This document shows positions 53,670 through 62,275 of a stretch of DNA of 64,000 nucleotides, in pieces (the stretch's first letter is position 1; each line of letters starts with the position of its first letter). Source of the DNA: Uliginosibacterium sp. (lineage in GTDB: Bacteria; Pseudomonadota; Gammaproteobacteria; Burkholderiales; Rhodocyclaceae). A model generated the notes under the pieces. That model was not told the origin of the DNA, did not search any database, and saw only the letters and a list, made by a program, of their open reading frames with translations. The stretch spans positions 236,767 through 300,766 of the forward strand of contig JADKDZ010000029.1 in NCBI GenBank assembly GCA_016718265.1, given 5' to 3'. A program made the position numbers and the translations under genes.

Positions 53670-54977
53670 TTAGCCAGCGGCGGCGAGTGCGTTGGCAAAC
53701 TCCATCAGGCAGGCCTGGTCGACCGGGGTAAAGCTCTTGTCTCGACCGCTTTTTGCAGCCAGTTCCCGGGCGAGCTTGGCACAGCGCCGGCCGATCTCCT
53801 GCAAGACGCATCGCGCCTCGAAGTACGCGTCCTCGGCTCCTTCGCCGTCTGACGAGATCTTCGGCAAGCCAGCGACACCGGTGCTGGTAAAGGCACGTTG
53901 CAGGCGAACGAAACGTTCAGAAATGCTCCAGCATCACCCATGCACCCTTGCTCAACTCCCGCTGGCGTGCCGCAAGTTTCTCGTAGGTCTCAGGTACGCC
54001 GCCCATGCCAAAGCAAGGTGCGGTGAATCCGGGTGGTCAAATGGCTGCTCTCCGAGGCCGGCTGCCCGTCGCATGCACCATGAACGTCCCGCATCAATTC
54101 ACTGATGCTGCTGACGAGCCGGGGATCAAACTCGCCTGGCATGAATTTCAGTGCTATTCCGATGCGCTGGCAGGGGTTGTCTTCGCCAATCAGTGTGGCG
54201 ATCAGGGCCGCAGTGCCCACAATCATGCCAATCTCGGAAATACCATCACTGTGCAAGCCGCGGGGGTAGCCCGCACCGTCGAGGGTCTCGTGGTGTTCGA
54301 GCACGCCACGCTGGATCGCCGGATCCAGGCCGATGACTTCGCGGGCAACCGTGGCCGCAATGACCGGATGGGCCGAGTACTGCAGCCACTCAAGGGGCTC
54401 CGCGCTCTCGTGCTGTGCCACGACCGCCGGGTTGATATACAACTCGCCCACGTCGTGCAGCATGGCCGCCGTAGCAACTTGTGCCATCAACTTAGCATCG
54501 TTATAGCGATACGCGTTCGCGATGCCCATCGCGAGCAGGGTAACCAGCACATCACCTTCAGGCTGCAGGTGGTGCGGCGTTCCGCAAGTGCCAAGACGGG
54601 GTGGGCCTGGCGCGGAATTTCAGTTCCTTGAGCATGCCGACCGGCGTGACGCGCCCGTACTTCCAGTCCGCAATCTGCTTCGATTCGGCATCTCATCGAA
54701 CAGATGTTCGCCCATGCTGGAGTAGTCCGGCAGGGCGCCGTCACTGACGCTGAGGCTGAGCTCAGCGGCCTGAGCAACTTGCAGATTCACGATCCGCTCA
54801 TACAGGCCCTTACTGACTTGCGTGCCGCGTGCGATGAGCTTCATGCCGGTGTGGCTGAATACGTCTTCAGAGACGTGAATTTCTGCTCTTCGGACAACTT
54901 GACCAAAGCGCTCAGGAAATGCTGGTTGGTTGTTTCAGAATCGAACCTGCCATGGCCGCAGTGCCCGTGATCTTCAA
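53670..54977 (-). pseudogene. HD-GYP domain c-di-GMP phosphodiesterase, several frameshifts
   Basis: Pieces in three frames line up as one protein. N-terminal part: TNQHFLSALVKLSEEQKFTS, then MKLIARGTQVSKGLYERIVN. Core: AAMLHDVGELYINPAVVAQH (metal-binding HD) and HHETLDGAGYPRGLHSDG, matching HHExxDGxGYP. C-terminal part: EARCVLQEIGRRCAKLAREL. Breaks are near 54940, 54840, 54600 and 53990-53870. The start is unresolved between 54950 and 54980. If intact it would hydrolyse c-di-GMP. It lies between nasT and nrtA on the opposite strand. Confidence 0.75.
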
Positions 54978-55029
54978 TCCTTCGACTTACGGCCAGACTG
55001 CAACTTACTTGAATGCTCCCGGCGAGTAA

Positions 55030-55045
55030 TTTGACACAGGTCAAA
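55030..55045. promoter_or_regulatory. CRP/FNR-family type palindrome upstream of nrtA
   Basis: TTTGAC-acag-GTCAAA, a perfect 6-bp inverted repeat with 4-base spacer, in the style of FNR/DNR sites (TTGAY-N4-RTCAA). It is not identical to the box at 993, so another family member may bind. Confidence 0.5.
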
Positions 55046-55158
55046 CTGGTGCGCGCGCCCCGACAACGCACTCATGCAGTGCCACGCTTGGCGGGCTGGG
55101 CGCGCGAATAAGGCCAGGGAATGTTTCTTAACTCATTGAATAACAGCAACAATTCTGA

Positions 55159-55210
55159 AGTGGCATACGAGCTGCTAAGGGAATGACCAGCAAGGGTCAA
55201 CGCTGACCCT
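55159..55210 (+). ncRNA. Tandem hexaloop hairpins, probable ANTAR (NasT) target in the nrtA leader
   Basis: Hairpin 1: AGTGGC-ATACGA-GCTGCT, 6-bp stem (two G-U pairs), hexaloop with A at position 1 but C at position 4. Hairpin 2: AGGGTC-AACGCT-GACCCT, perfect 6-bp stem, hexaloop with A1 and G4, the known ANTAR requirement. The linker is 16 bases. A terminator hairpin follows at 55225. This order is that of ANTAR-regulated nitrate leaders. Confidence 0.65.
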
Positions 55211-55224
55211 CGATAAGGACCAAC

Positions 55225-55287
55225 GGCGTCCGGTAAGGCAGTCACGTAGCAGTGTATCACGTGCGACCTTGCCGAGACGCCTATTTT
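55225..55287 (+). terminator. Leader terminator (attenuator) before nrtA
   Basis: GGCGTC-CGGTAAGG pairs with CCTTGCCG-A-GACGCC (one bulged A, one G-U), with a small inner stem CACG/CGTG, followed by TATTTT. It ends 25 bases before the nrtA ATG, so it can stop transcription before the operon unless NasT prevents it. Confidence 0.65.
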
Positions 55288-55312
55288 CATTCATCGCCTA
55301 CGGAGAACTACG

Positions 55313-56560
55313 ATGACGGAGAAATTTGATGAAAACACGAACCGCCGCAACTTCCTCAAGCAGGGGCTCGTCATGAGCAGCGCCGCAGTTGCCGGTGTCA
55401 TCCCTGCCAGTACGGCCTGGGCAGCCGGGAGTGACAAACCCGAATTGACGGAAGTGAACATCGGTTTCATTCCCCTGACCGACTGTTCCTCCGTGGTCAT
55501 GGCCAGCGTGCTGGGTCTGGACAAGTACGGCATCAAGATCAACGCGACCAAGGAAGCCTCGTGGGCCGGCGTAAGCGTGCGGGACAAGCTCGTCAATGGC
55601 GAGTTGCACGCAGCACATGCGCTGCATGGTCTGATTTACGGCGTGCGCCTTGGCATCGGTAGGGCCCAAGAAGGACATGGCCGTGCTGATGACGCTCAAC
55701 AACAATGGCCAGGCCATCACCTTGTCGAACGAACTGCGCGACAAAGGGTGCCACGGATGGCACAACGCTCTCAAAGCTCATTGCCAGAAAGAGCGCGAGT
55801 ACACCTTCGCGCAGACCTTCCCGACTGGTACGCATGCCATGGCTGTACTACTGGATGGCGGCGCATGTCGATCCATTCAAGGATGTGAAAACCATCGTTG
55901 TGCCACCTCCCCAGATGGTCGCCAACATGCGCGTGGGAAACATGGATGGCTATTGCGTGGGCGAGCCGTGGAATCAGCGTGCCATCGTCGACAAGATTGG
56001 CTTTACGGCAACCACCACGCAAGACATCTGGGCGGATCACCCCGAGAAGGTACTCGGCGCCACGGCAGATTTTGTTGCGAAGTATCCCAATACCGCGCGT
56101 GCCATGATCTGCGCCATTCTCGAAGCTTCGCAGTGGATTGATGCCAGCCCGATGAATCGCAGCAAGACGGCTGAAACGGTGGCAGCCAAGTCCTATATCA
56201 ACACCGATACTGACGTGATCCGCTCGCGCATGATCGGCCAGTACGAGAACGGCCTTGGCAAGACCTGGACGGAGAAGAACTACATGAAGTTCTTCAACGA
56301 TGGCGCAGTGAACTTCCCTTACCTCTCTGATGGCATGTGGTTCCTCACCCAGCACAAGCGTTGGGGGCTGCTCAAGGGCGATGTTGACTACCTCGGCGTG
56401 GCCAAGAAGATCAACCAGATCGCCTTGTACAAAGAAGCTGCCGGGATCGTCAAGGTTGCGGTGCCCAAGTCTGACATGCGCAGCTCGAAACTCGTTGATG
56501 GCATCGTCTGGGACGGAAAGACCCGCCAAGTATGCCGCCAGCTTCAAGATCAAAGCCTGA
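55313..56560 (+). pseudogene. nrtA: Nitrate ABC transporter substrate-binding protein NrtA, frameshifted
   Basis: Starts with a clear Tat signal (NRRNFLKQGLVMSSAAVAG, Ala-Trp-Ala end). The mature part is NrtA/NasF-like: VNIGFIPLTDCSSVVMAS, WAGVSVRDKLVNGELHAAHA, then VPPPQMVANMRVGNMDGYCV, GEPWNQRAIVDKIGF, LSDGMWFLTQHKRWGLL. Breaks near 55660, 55770-55840 and 56520; the true end is KYAASFKIKA at 56560. It binds nitrate in the periplasm and hands it to NrtB. Under the leader described above. Confidence 0.87.
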
Positions 56561-56625
56561 TCTGCATCCGGCTGAGCCGGGGTGCGCTGATGCGCGCCCC
56601 GCGATCACCCGGCAGGAGAAATGCC

Positions 56626-57567
56626 ATGAGCACCGCAAGCCTCGCTTCAGAACTTGGCAGTGTCCGCGATCTGCCTACTCGCGCCCAACCGGCACAGACC
56701 GTGACGAGCCACCCCTCAACTTCTGCAGAGACCATGCAAACAATCCACACTCCCTCGCCGACCGCGGTCCCCAATGCGCGCCGCACCGCACTGCGTGACG
56801 GTACGCAACGTGTATTGCGTGCCGTGATCCCCCCGATCCTGGGTTTTGCCCTGCTGATCCTGATCTGGGAACTCGTGTCGATGAAAACCAAGGGCATACC
56901 AGGTCCGCTCGTGGTCTGGCACGCAGCCGTCGCCCTGTTCTCCGACCCTTCTACAGCAATGGCCCGAATGATCAGGGGATCGGCTGGAACATCCTGTCCT
57001 CGCTCAAGCGGGTCGCAATCGGTTTCGGCTTCGCCGCAGCGGTAGGTCTCGATGGGCTTTCTGATCGGCCGCTTCCAGTTCCTCAACAAGGCGCTTGATC
57101 CGCTGATCTCGCTGCTGCGCCCGGTCGCCGCTTGCCTGGCTGCCGATCGGCCTGCTGGTGTTCAAGAAAGCGGACCCCGCCGCAACCTGGACGGTCTTCA
57201 TCTGCTCGATCTGGCCGATGATCCTCAACACTGCCCAAGGCGTACAGCGCGTGCCGCAGGACTACATGAACGTCGCCCGCGTGCTCAATCTCTCCGAGTG
57301 GAAGATCATCACCAAGATTCTGTTCCCTTCTGTGCTGCCCTACATGCTTACCGGCATCCGCCTCTCCATCGGTACGGCATGGCTGGTGATCGTCGCGGCC
57401 GAGATGCTGACCGGCGGTGTCGGCATCGGCTTCTGGGTATGGGACGAGTGGAACAACCTCAGGTCGAGCACATCATCATCGCCATCTTCGTGATCGGCTT
57501 TGTCGGGCTGTTGCTTGAACAGCTGCTGATTCAGCTTGCCAAGCGCTTCAGTTACGAAAATTCGTAG
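56626..57567 (+). pseudogene. nrtB: Nitrate ABC transporter permease NrtB, frameshifted
   Basis: Start ATG at 56626 with AGGAGA 6 bases upstream. A long Thr/Pro/Ser-rich N-terminal tail precedes membrane helix 1 (PPILGFALLILIWELVSM). Later pieces in other frames: GFLIGRFQFLNKALDPLISL, the EAA-loop region NVARVLNLSEWKIITKILFP, LTGIRLSIGTAWLVIVAAEM and IIIAIFVIGFVGLLLEQLLI. Breaks near 56950, 57045, 57125 and 57460. It forms the channel of the nitrate importer. Confidence 0.85.
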
Positions 57568-57653
57568 GGCGTGACACGTGAAGGGCGATACATGACACGT
57601 GTCGCCCGCTCTCACCACCTCACACCTCTTACCCGTTATCAGGAGTAAACGCC

Positions 57654-58442
57654 GTGAAACCACTCGTCCAGATCGAACACGTCGGCATGCAGTTCGACAC
57701 CAAGAAAGGGCCTTTCGTCGCCCTCAGCGACGTCAATCTGCAGATCCGCGAGGGCGAAGTCGTCTCGCTGATCGGCCACTCCGGTGCGCGGCAAGTTCGC
57801 TGCTCAACCTCATTGCTGGCCTGACCCTGCCCACCGATGGCGCCTTGATCTGTAATGGCCGCGAGATCGCCGGCCCCGGTCCGGAACGCGCCGTGGTGTT
57901 CCAGAACCACTCCCTGCTGCCTTGGCTCACCTGCTTTGACAACGTCTACCTTGGCGTGGAGCGCGTTTTTGGTGGCAAGGAGAGCAAGGCGAAAGCTGCG
58001 CGAACGCACCCAGGCTGCCATCGAGATGGGTGCACATGGCGCATGCCGCCAGCAAGCACCAGGCGAAGTCTCGGGCGGCATGAAACAGCGCATCGGCATT
58101 GCCCGCGCATTTGCCATGGAGCCCAAGATCTCCTGATGGATGAGCCTTTGGCGCGCTGGATGCCCTGACGCGCGCCGCGCTGCAAGACGAGCTCATCGGC
58201 GTGATGCAGAAGACGGGCGCCACGGTGGTGATGGTGACGCATGATGTGGACGAGGCCGTCCTGCTTTCCGACCGCGTCGTGATGCTCACCAACGGCCCGG
58301 CCGCCACCATCGGCGAAATCCTGGAAGTGAATCTCGCCAAACCCCGCAACCGTCTGAGTCTCGCGGATGACGCGGAATATATTCGCTGCCGGCAAGCGAT
58401 TCTGGAATTCCTTTACCAGAAGCAGCTCAAGAAAGCCGCTAA
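57654..58442 (+). pseudogene. Nitrate ABC transporter ATP-binding protein (NrtC/NrtD), frameshifted
   Basis: GTG start at 57654 with AGGAG upstream. Pieces: VQIEHVGMQFDTKKGPFVAL, LIGHSG (Walker A, broken by an indel in the GCGKS region near 57790), PERAVVFQNHSLLPWLTCFD (Q loop), GEVSGGMKQRIGIARAFAME (signature), LLMDEPL (Walker B, one base short near 58132), VVMVTHDVDEAVLLSDRVVM (H loop). It powers nitrate import. The gene ends near 58442, just before a strong hairpin. Confidence 0.85.
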
Positions 58443-58444
58443 AC

Positions 58445-58488
58445 ACCTGCCCGGGAGCCAATACCCATGCGGCTCTCCGGGCAGGTTT
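58445..58488. terminator. Terminator after the nitrate transporter genes
   Basis: ACCTGCCCGG-GAGCC pairs with GGCTC-T-CCGGGCAGGT (15 bp, one bulge), loop of 11 bases, followed by TT. It probably also serves the convergent gene. Confidence 0.75.
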
Positions 58489-58720
58489 GTGCGTGCCAGC
58501 GCCACGGACGTGCTCGAAGAAGTGTTGTGCGCCTTTGTAGATGATCGCCGCGACCCCGGCGCAGAGCCCGACGAAGAACAGGAGCTTGAGGGTTTCCAAT
58601 GGTCGTCCGCCCACTCGCCACGCAGAAAGGACAGCCAGTCCGGCTCAAAGAACAGCCCGAGGGCGTTCAGAAAATCGTCGGCATCGTTGTAAACCAGGTG
58701 CCGAGCTGCCAACCACGGGC
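58460..58720 (-). pseudogene. Small hypothetical membrane protein, frameshifted
   Basis: Two frames read as one protein: YNDADDFLNALGLFFEPDWL, SFLRGEWADDHW, then ETLKLLFFVGLCAGVAAIIY (one membrane helix) and KGAQHFFEHVR. I do not recognise the family. Neither start nor end is certain; the frame break is near 58600. Confidence 0.35.
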
Positions 58721-58844
58721 AGGCCGCACAGAGCGGAAATCGCAAATAGTACCGGTGGAGCAATAAATGGGTCGGGCTGCATGGCGAGTGTTCCCATGAA
58801 GGTGCGGGAGCGGGTGATGCGTCGTGAGCCTGGCGGTCGTTGCC

Positions 58845-59450
58845 TTAGCGCTTTAAGGCTTGACCGGCTTTCACGGCGTTCCACCCAGCCTTTGACGAGC
58901 AACCCCACGCCCAGGCCACCCCAAACACCAGCCAGAAGGCGATGACGGGCAGCTCTTCCAGACCGCGGCTGCGCAGATTCATGCCAAACACGGTGGCGAT
59001 GCACATCAGCGGGAAGGTGATGGCGGCGAGGATGTTGAGCTTGTGCTGGGCGCGAGCCTGGGCTTGATGGCGCGGGCCGGGGCTTCGGCCGTTTGTGCCC
59101 GGCGGAAGTCCAGGGCGAGGCGGGGCGTCGGCGAGCAGGAGCTCGAAGCCGCGGGCGGGTCATTGGCGCGGTCACGCATGGTGATGAGGAAGATGTCATC
59201 ACCCAGCTTGCTCGCGCGCTGACTGGAATGCCTGTTCCATGTTCGCGGGATGAGCGGGGCGAGCGGGATCAGATCGTCGATGATCTGGAACAAGGCGTCG
59301 ACGCCCTGGCCCTTCTCAAAGCGGGATTCGAAGTCGGTGAAGAGCCTGCGGTAGCCATCGAGGTAGTTGTCCAGCGCCGCCTCCCGCGCTCCGCGCCTCG
59401 AAGCCACTTGCTGCAGATCGCCGGACATCCCCAACGCGATTGCGCCCGGT
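58845..59450 (-). pseudogene. CorA-like divalent cation transporter fragment, frameshifted
   Basis: C-terminal CorA features: AQHKLNILAAITFPLMCIAT followed by VFGMNL, the GMN pore motif, and a second membrane helix (LPVIAFWLVFGVAW). Upstream, in another frame, a helical part: LDNYLDGYRRLFTDFESRFE, IIDDLIPLAPLI. The N-terminal third of a CorA is not seen; the sequence runs into a helicase fragment on the other strand. Magnesium or cobalt transport is the family role. Confidence 0.55.
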
Positions 59451-59509
59451 GAGTGCGAAACGCCGCACGGCCTTGCTACGCATGCTGATCACTGCGGGAA
59501 GGCTGGTTG

Positions 59510-59997
59510 GCGGCTGCGGTCTTCCGTTGCTGCAATACGCCTGCGCGACTCGTAGCCACAAGCTCGCGCGCCAGCGTTCAGGCCGCGCCCTGCGCTGAGA
59601 TGAGTCGGAGCGCACGTGGCGGCGAAGTGCTGGCCGCCTTCAAGGCCAGGCGCTTGCACGTACTGGTCGCGACCGATCTGGCCGCCCGTGGCCTCCCGAT
59701 ATCCCGCGCTGCCAGTGGTAGTGAATTACGTTGCCGCGTGCCGCGGCCGGTCGCCGCGCATCGGTCATTACCGGCCGCGCGGGCGAAGACGGGCTGGCAG
59801 TCGAAAGCTTTATTCCTGCCGATGCTGACCCGCAACGTTTCCGTCTCATCAGAAACGCCTGGGATTTGGGTGGAACGCGAGCAGATCGAAGGCTTCGAGC
59901 CGACCGAAGTTGCCAGCCCAGCCGCCGCGACCGGTGGGGTAAAGAGGCAAGCGCAAAGAGTAAGAAAGACAAGCTCCGCGAAGCGCACCTGCGCTGA
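59510..59997 (+). pseudogene. C-terminal fragment of a DEAD-box RNA helicase (RhlE-like)
   Basis: Conserved helicase pieces in alternating frames: AAFKARRLHVLVATDLAARG (motifs IV-V), ALPVVVNY, the HRIGRTGRAGEDGLA region (motif VI, scattered over frames), and REQIEGFEPTEVA with a Lys-rich end, stop at 59995-59997. The N-terminal ATPase half (GKT, DEAD) is absent. Confidence 0.6.
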
Positions 59998-60214
59998 CCG
60001 CGAACCCCAGCCATGCCGATCCACCAGCCGGAATGAGGCATTCGCGTTCGTCTGGCAAGGGGTCTGAAGAGTGCGTCCGCTGGGCGTCTTGACCAATGCT
60101 TGTGCAGTGCGAGACGGGGCGTGCTTCTTGGAGCTGTCGGATTTTTGATTCAAGACGCTCGGCTGCAGAAATGCCTATATTCAGGCCTGTTCACTTGTTC
60201 AGGAAAAGCCCGCG

Positions 60215-60590
60215 AAACTCCGGATACACCATCATACACGTTGCAGACGTCAAAGCAAACGCTTGGTTTTTATGAACAGGCTTTTGGTCCCGGCGGCGAA
60301 ATTTCTGCATGACAGTGGCGACTACGGCGAGTTGGATACCGGCGCGACAACACCTGGCGTTTTCCTCACACCAGATGCGGGAGCTTGGCAAGAACCCGCA
60401 GCCACCGCGGATCGAGTCACCGTGTTTTGAAATCGCCCTGACGACCGCCGATGGCTGCCTGCAGCCGTGGCGTGTGACTGCCGGAGCAACACTGCGACAG
60501 GCGCCGGCGCAAATGCCTTGGGGCCAAACCATCGCCTACGTGGCGGATATCAATGGTTTTCTGGTGGAGATCTGTACGCCAATGGGTTAG
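60215..60590 (+). pseudogene. VOC/glyoxalase-like protein, frameshifted
   Basis: Pieces: QTLGFYEQAFG (first module helix), FLHDSGDYGELDTGATT in a second frame, LAFSSHQMRELGKNPQPPRI, SPCFEIALTT and the end IAYVADINGFLVEICTPMG, which is the usual VOC C terminus. At least three frame changes. Function unknown. Confidence 0.6.
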
Positions 60591-60638
60591 GGTCTGTTGA
60601 CTTGCATTCAGCGGATCGTTGAATGTAAGTCAGCAAAC

Positions 60639-61270
60639 CTAATCAAATCGGCGCGGCAACCAGCGCCAGCGAAGCGGGATCGCGCCGGAAGCTAGATCAG
60701 GAGTGACGCCGAACCAGCGCTGGAAATCGCGGCTCATCTGCGCCTGATCGGCGTAGCAATGCGCGAAGGCAATGTCGGCCAGCGTCGCCGACCCGGCAAG
60801 TGCGCGTGCAGCACGGCGAGTGCGGGCGAGTTGCTTCCAGTAGCCCGGCGTGCGCCCGGTTTGGCGCATCACCAGGCGCTCAGGCTGCGTTCCGGAAAGG
60901 CCGAGTTGCCGGGTTGCAGCAGCGATGCGGCTTTCGCCAGACAGAAGCCATCGCCTCAGTCGAAAGCCCGGATCGAGGCTGGCATTCGGACAGCAGCGCC
61001 AGGGCATCCGACAGAATCAGGATCGCGACGATTAACTGCAGGCGGCCAGCAAAGTGCGCTTCGTCGACAACGGCGCCGGGCCACCGAAGCGATATAGCCG
61101 CAGTAGTGCTCGCCTACCACCGGCCTCCATTGGGCTAAGGGTATCGTGAAACCGCGTCGAAGCGGATTTGACTGCCCGTCTGCCGTCCGGTGCCAGATCA
61201 AATCACAGCAGCCGTCGGGCAACACAAAGCCGGACTGGTGTTTGCTGCGGCGCATGCTGCCAAACATCAA
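60639..61270 (-). pseudogene. AraC-family regulator, frameshifted
   Basis: N-terminal piece LPDGCCDLIWHRTADGQ and GFTIPLAQWRPVVGEHYCGY resemble the DUF6597-type AraC sensor. C-terminal piece shows the double helix-turn-helix: RQLGLSGTQPERLVMRQTGR and TLADIAFAHCYADQAQMSRD, FQRWFGVTP. A frame break lies near 61000. Target genes unknown; the VOC gene is the neighbour. Confidence 0.65.
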
Positions 61271-61599
61271 GCACCACTGCTGCGGGCGAGCTCACGCGGG
61301 TGCTCCTGGCCGGAAATCAGCCTGGGTGGCCTCAGCAAGACCGCGCATTTTATTGATGGCATCCGGCTTACCAATCCGCCGAGGAAGTCTGGCCGACGAG
61401 CAGGCTTGCTTCAGAGCGAGCGTGAGGAACGGTCGGCGTGCCATGGCCTTCTCCGGACGAGCGCTGGGTTGGAACAGCAAAATTCGTAGAGTTCGCTTTG
61501 ACTATCTGGGCCGGCGGTCGGCGATGCGCACGGCGCGGCTCGAGAGCGCACTGGAAAGGGAGGCCGGAGAAGCCCTTGGGAGTGCAGGTTCTCCGGCAG
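61271..61599. other. Region without recognised gene between araC-like gene and mscL
   Basis: 329 bases; open frames here do not resemble any family I know. Given the many frame breaks around, a damaged gene cannot be excluded. Confidence 0.3.
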
Positions 61600-62044
61600 G
61601 TGTCGATTGCTTCTTCAGCGCGTCGCGGATTTCGCGCCCCAGCACCACGTCTTCCGTGCGTAGCGGGGGCTTCGGCCAGGGCGGGCGCGGGTTCGCGCTT
61701 GAGGCGATTGATCTGCTTGATCATGATGAAGATCACGAGGCCAGGATCAGGAAGTTCAGGGCGATGGTGATAAAATTGCCGTAAACCAGCACACCGGAAC
61801 GCCGGCTTTCATGAGCGCATCCAGGGTGCGCACGGTGCTGCTTCGGGCACGCTGCCCAGGACGATGAAGAGGTTCAGGAAATCGACCTTGCCGACAATGG
61901 CGCCAATAGCCAACGCCCACATCGATGACGTCTGCCTGCACGGATCGTGATCTTGCCGACCGCGCCGCCCGTGATCACACCGACCGCCAGATCGACCACA
62001 TTTCCCTTTAATGCAAATTCCTTGAATTCACTGACAAAACTCAT
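61600..62044 (-). pseudogene. mscL: Large-conductance mechanosensitive channel, frameshifted
   Basis: Start ATG at 62044 with AGGAGAGG upstream. MSFVSEFKEFALKGNVVDLA and VGVITGGAVGKI are the MscL N-terminal helix and pore; then TLDALMKAGVPV, MIFIMIKQINRLKRE (second helix end) and the charged tail. Breaks near 61940, 61840 and 61780. The end near 61600 is approximate (REIRDALKK-like tail). It releases solutes on osmotic downshock. Confidence 0.8.
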
Positions 62045-62275
62045 ATTTTCCTCTCCTGTCCGGTTGTTGTTGCCGCGTTGCACGCCATGGGCATGCGGTC
62101 CCGGAGTGCAATGTGGCGAAAACAGCGCTGGCTGGCAACCGCGCCGCAGGCTGCCCGAATCAGGCCGGCTGCCGCAGAGTCGGCAACCCGGCGCGGTGCG
62201 GGGAGGCGCTGTAAAAGGAAGCGATGGCGCTGGGGTATGATGCGGCTTCCACTCGCAGCCCGGATCTCGCCTGAA

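Larger units (their letters stand above)
54978..55312. other. Control region between the HD-GYP gene and nrtA
   Basis: 335 bases without a gene. It holds, from left to right, a CRP/FNR-type palindrome, two hairpins of ANTAR-target type and a terminator hairpin. All are listed separately. Confidence 0.6.

Noticed and set aside
61146..61784. Plus-strand open frame of 212 codons
   Set aside because: Covers the antisense of the araC-like and mscL genes; no domain of its own.
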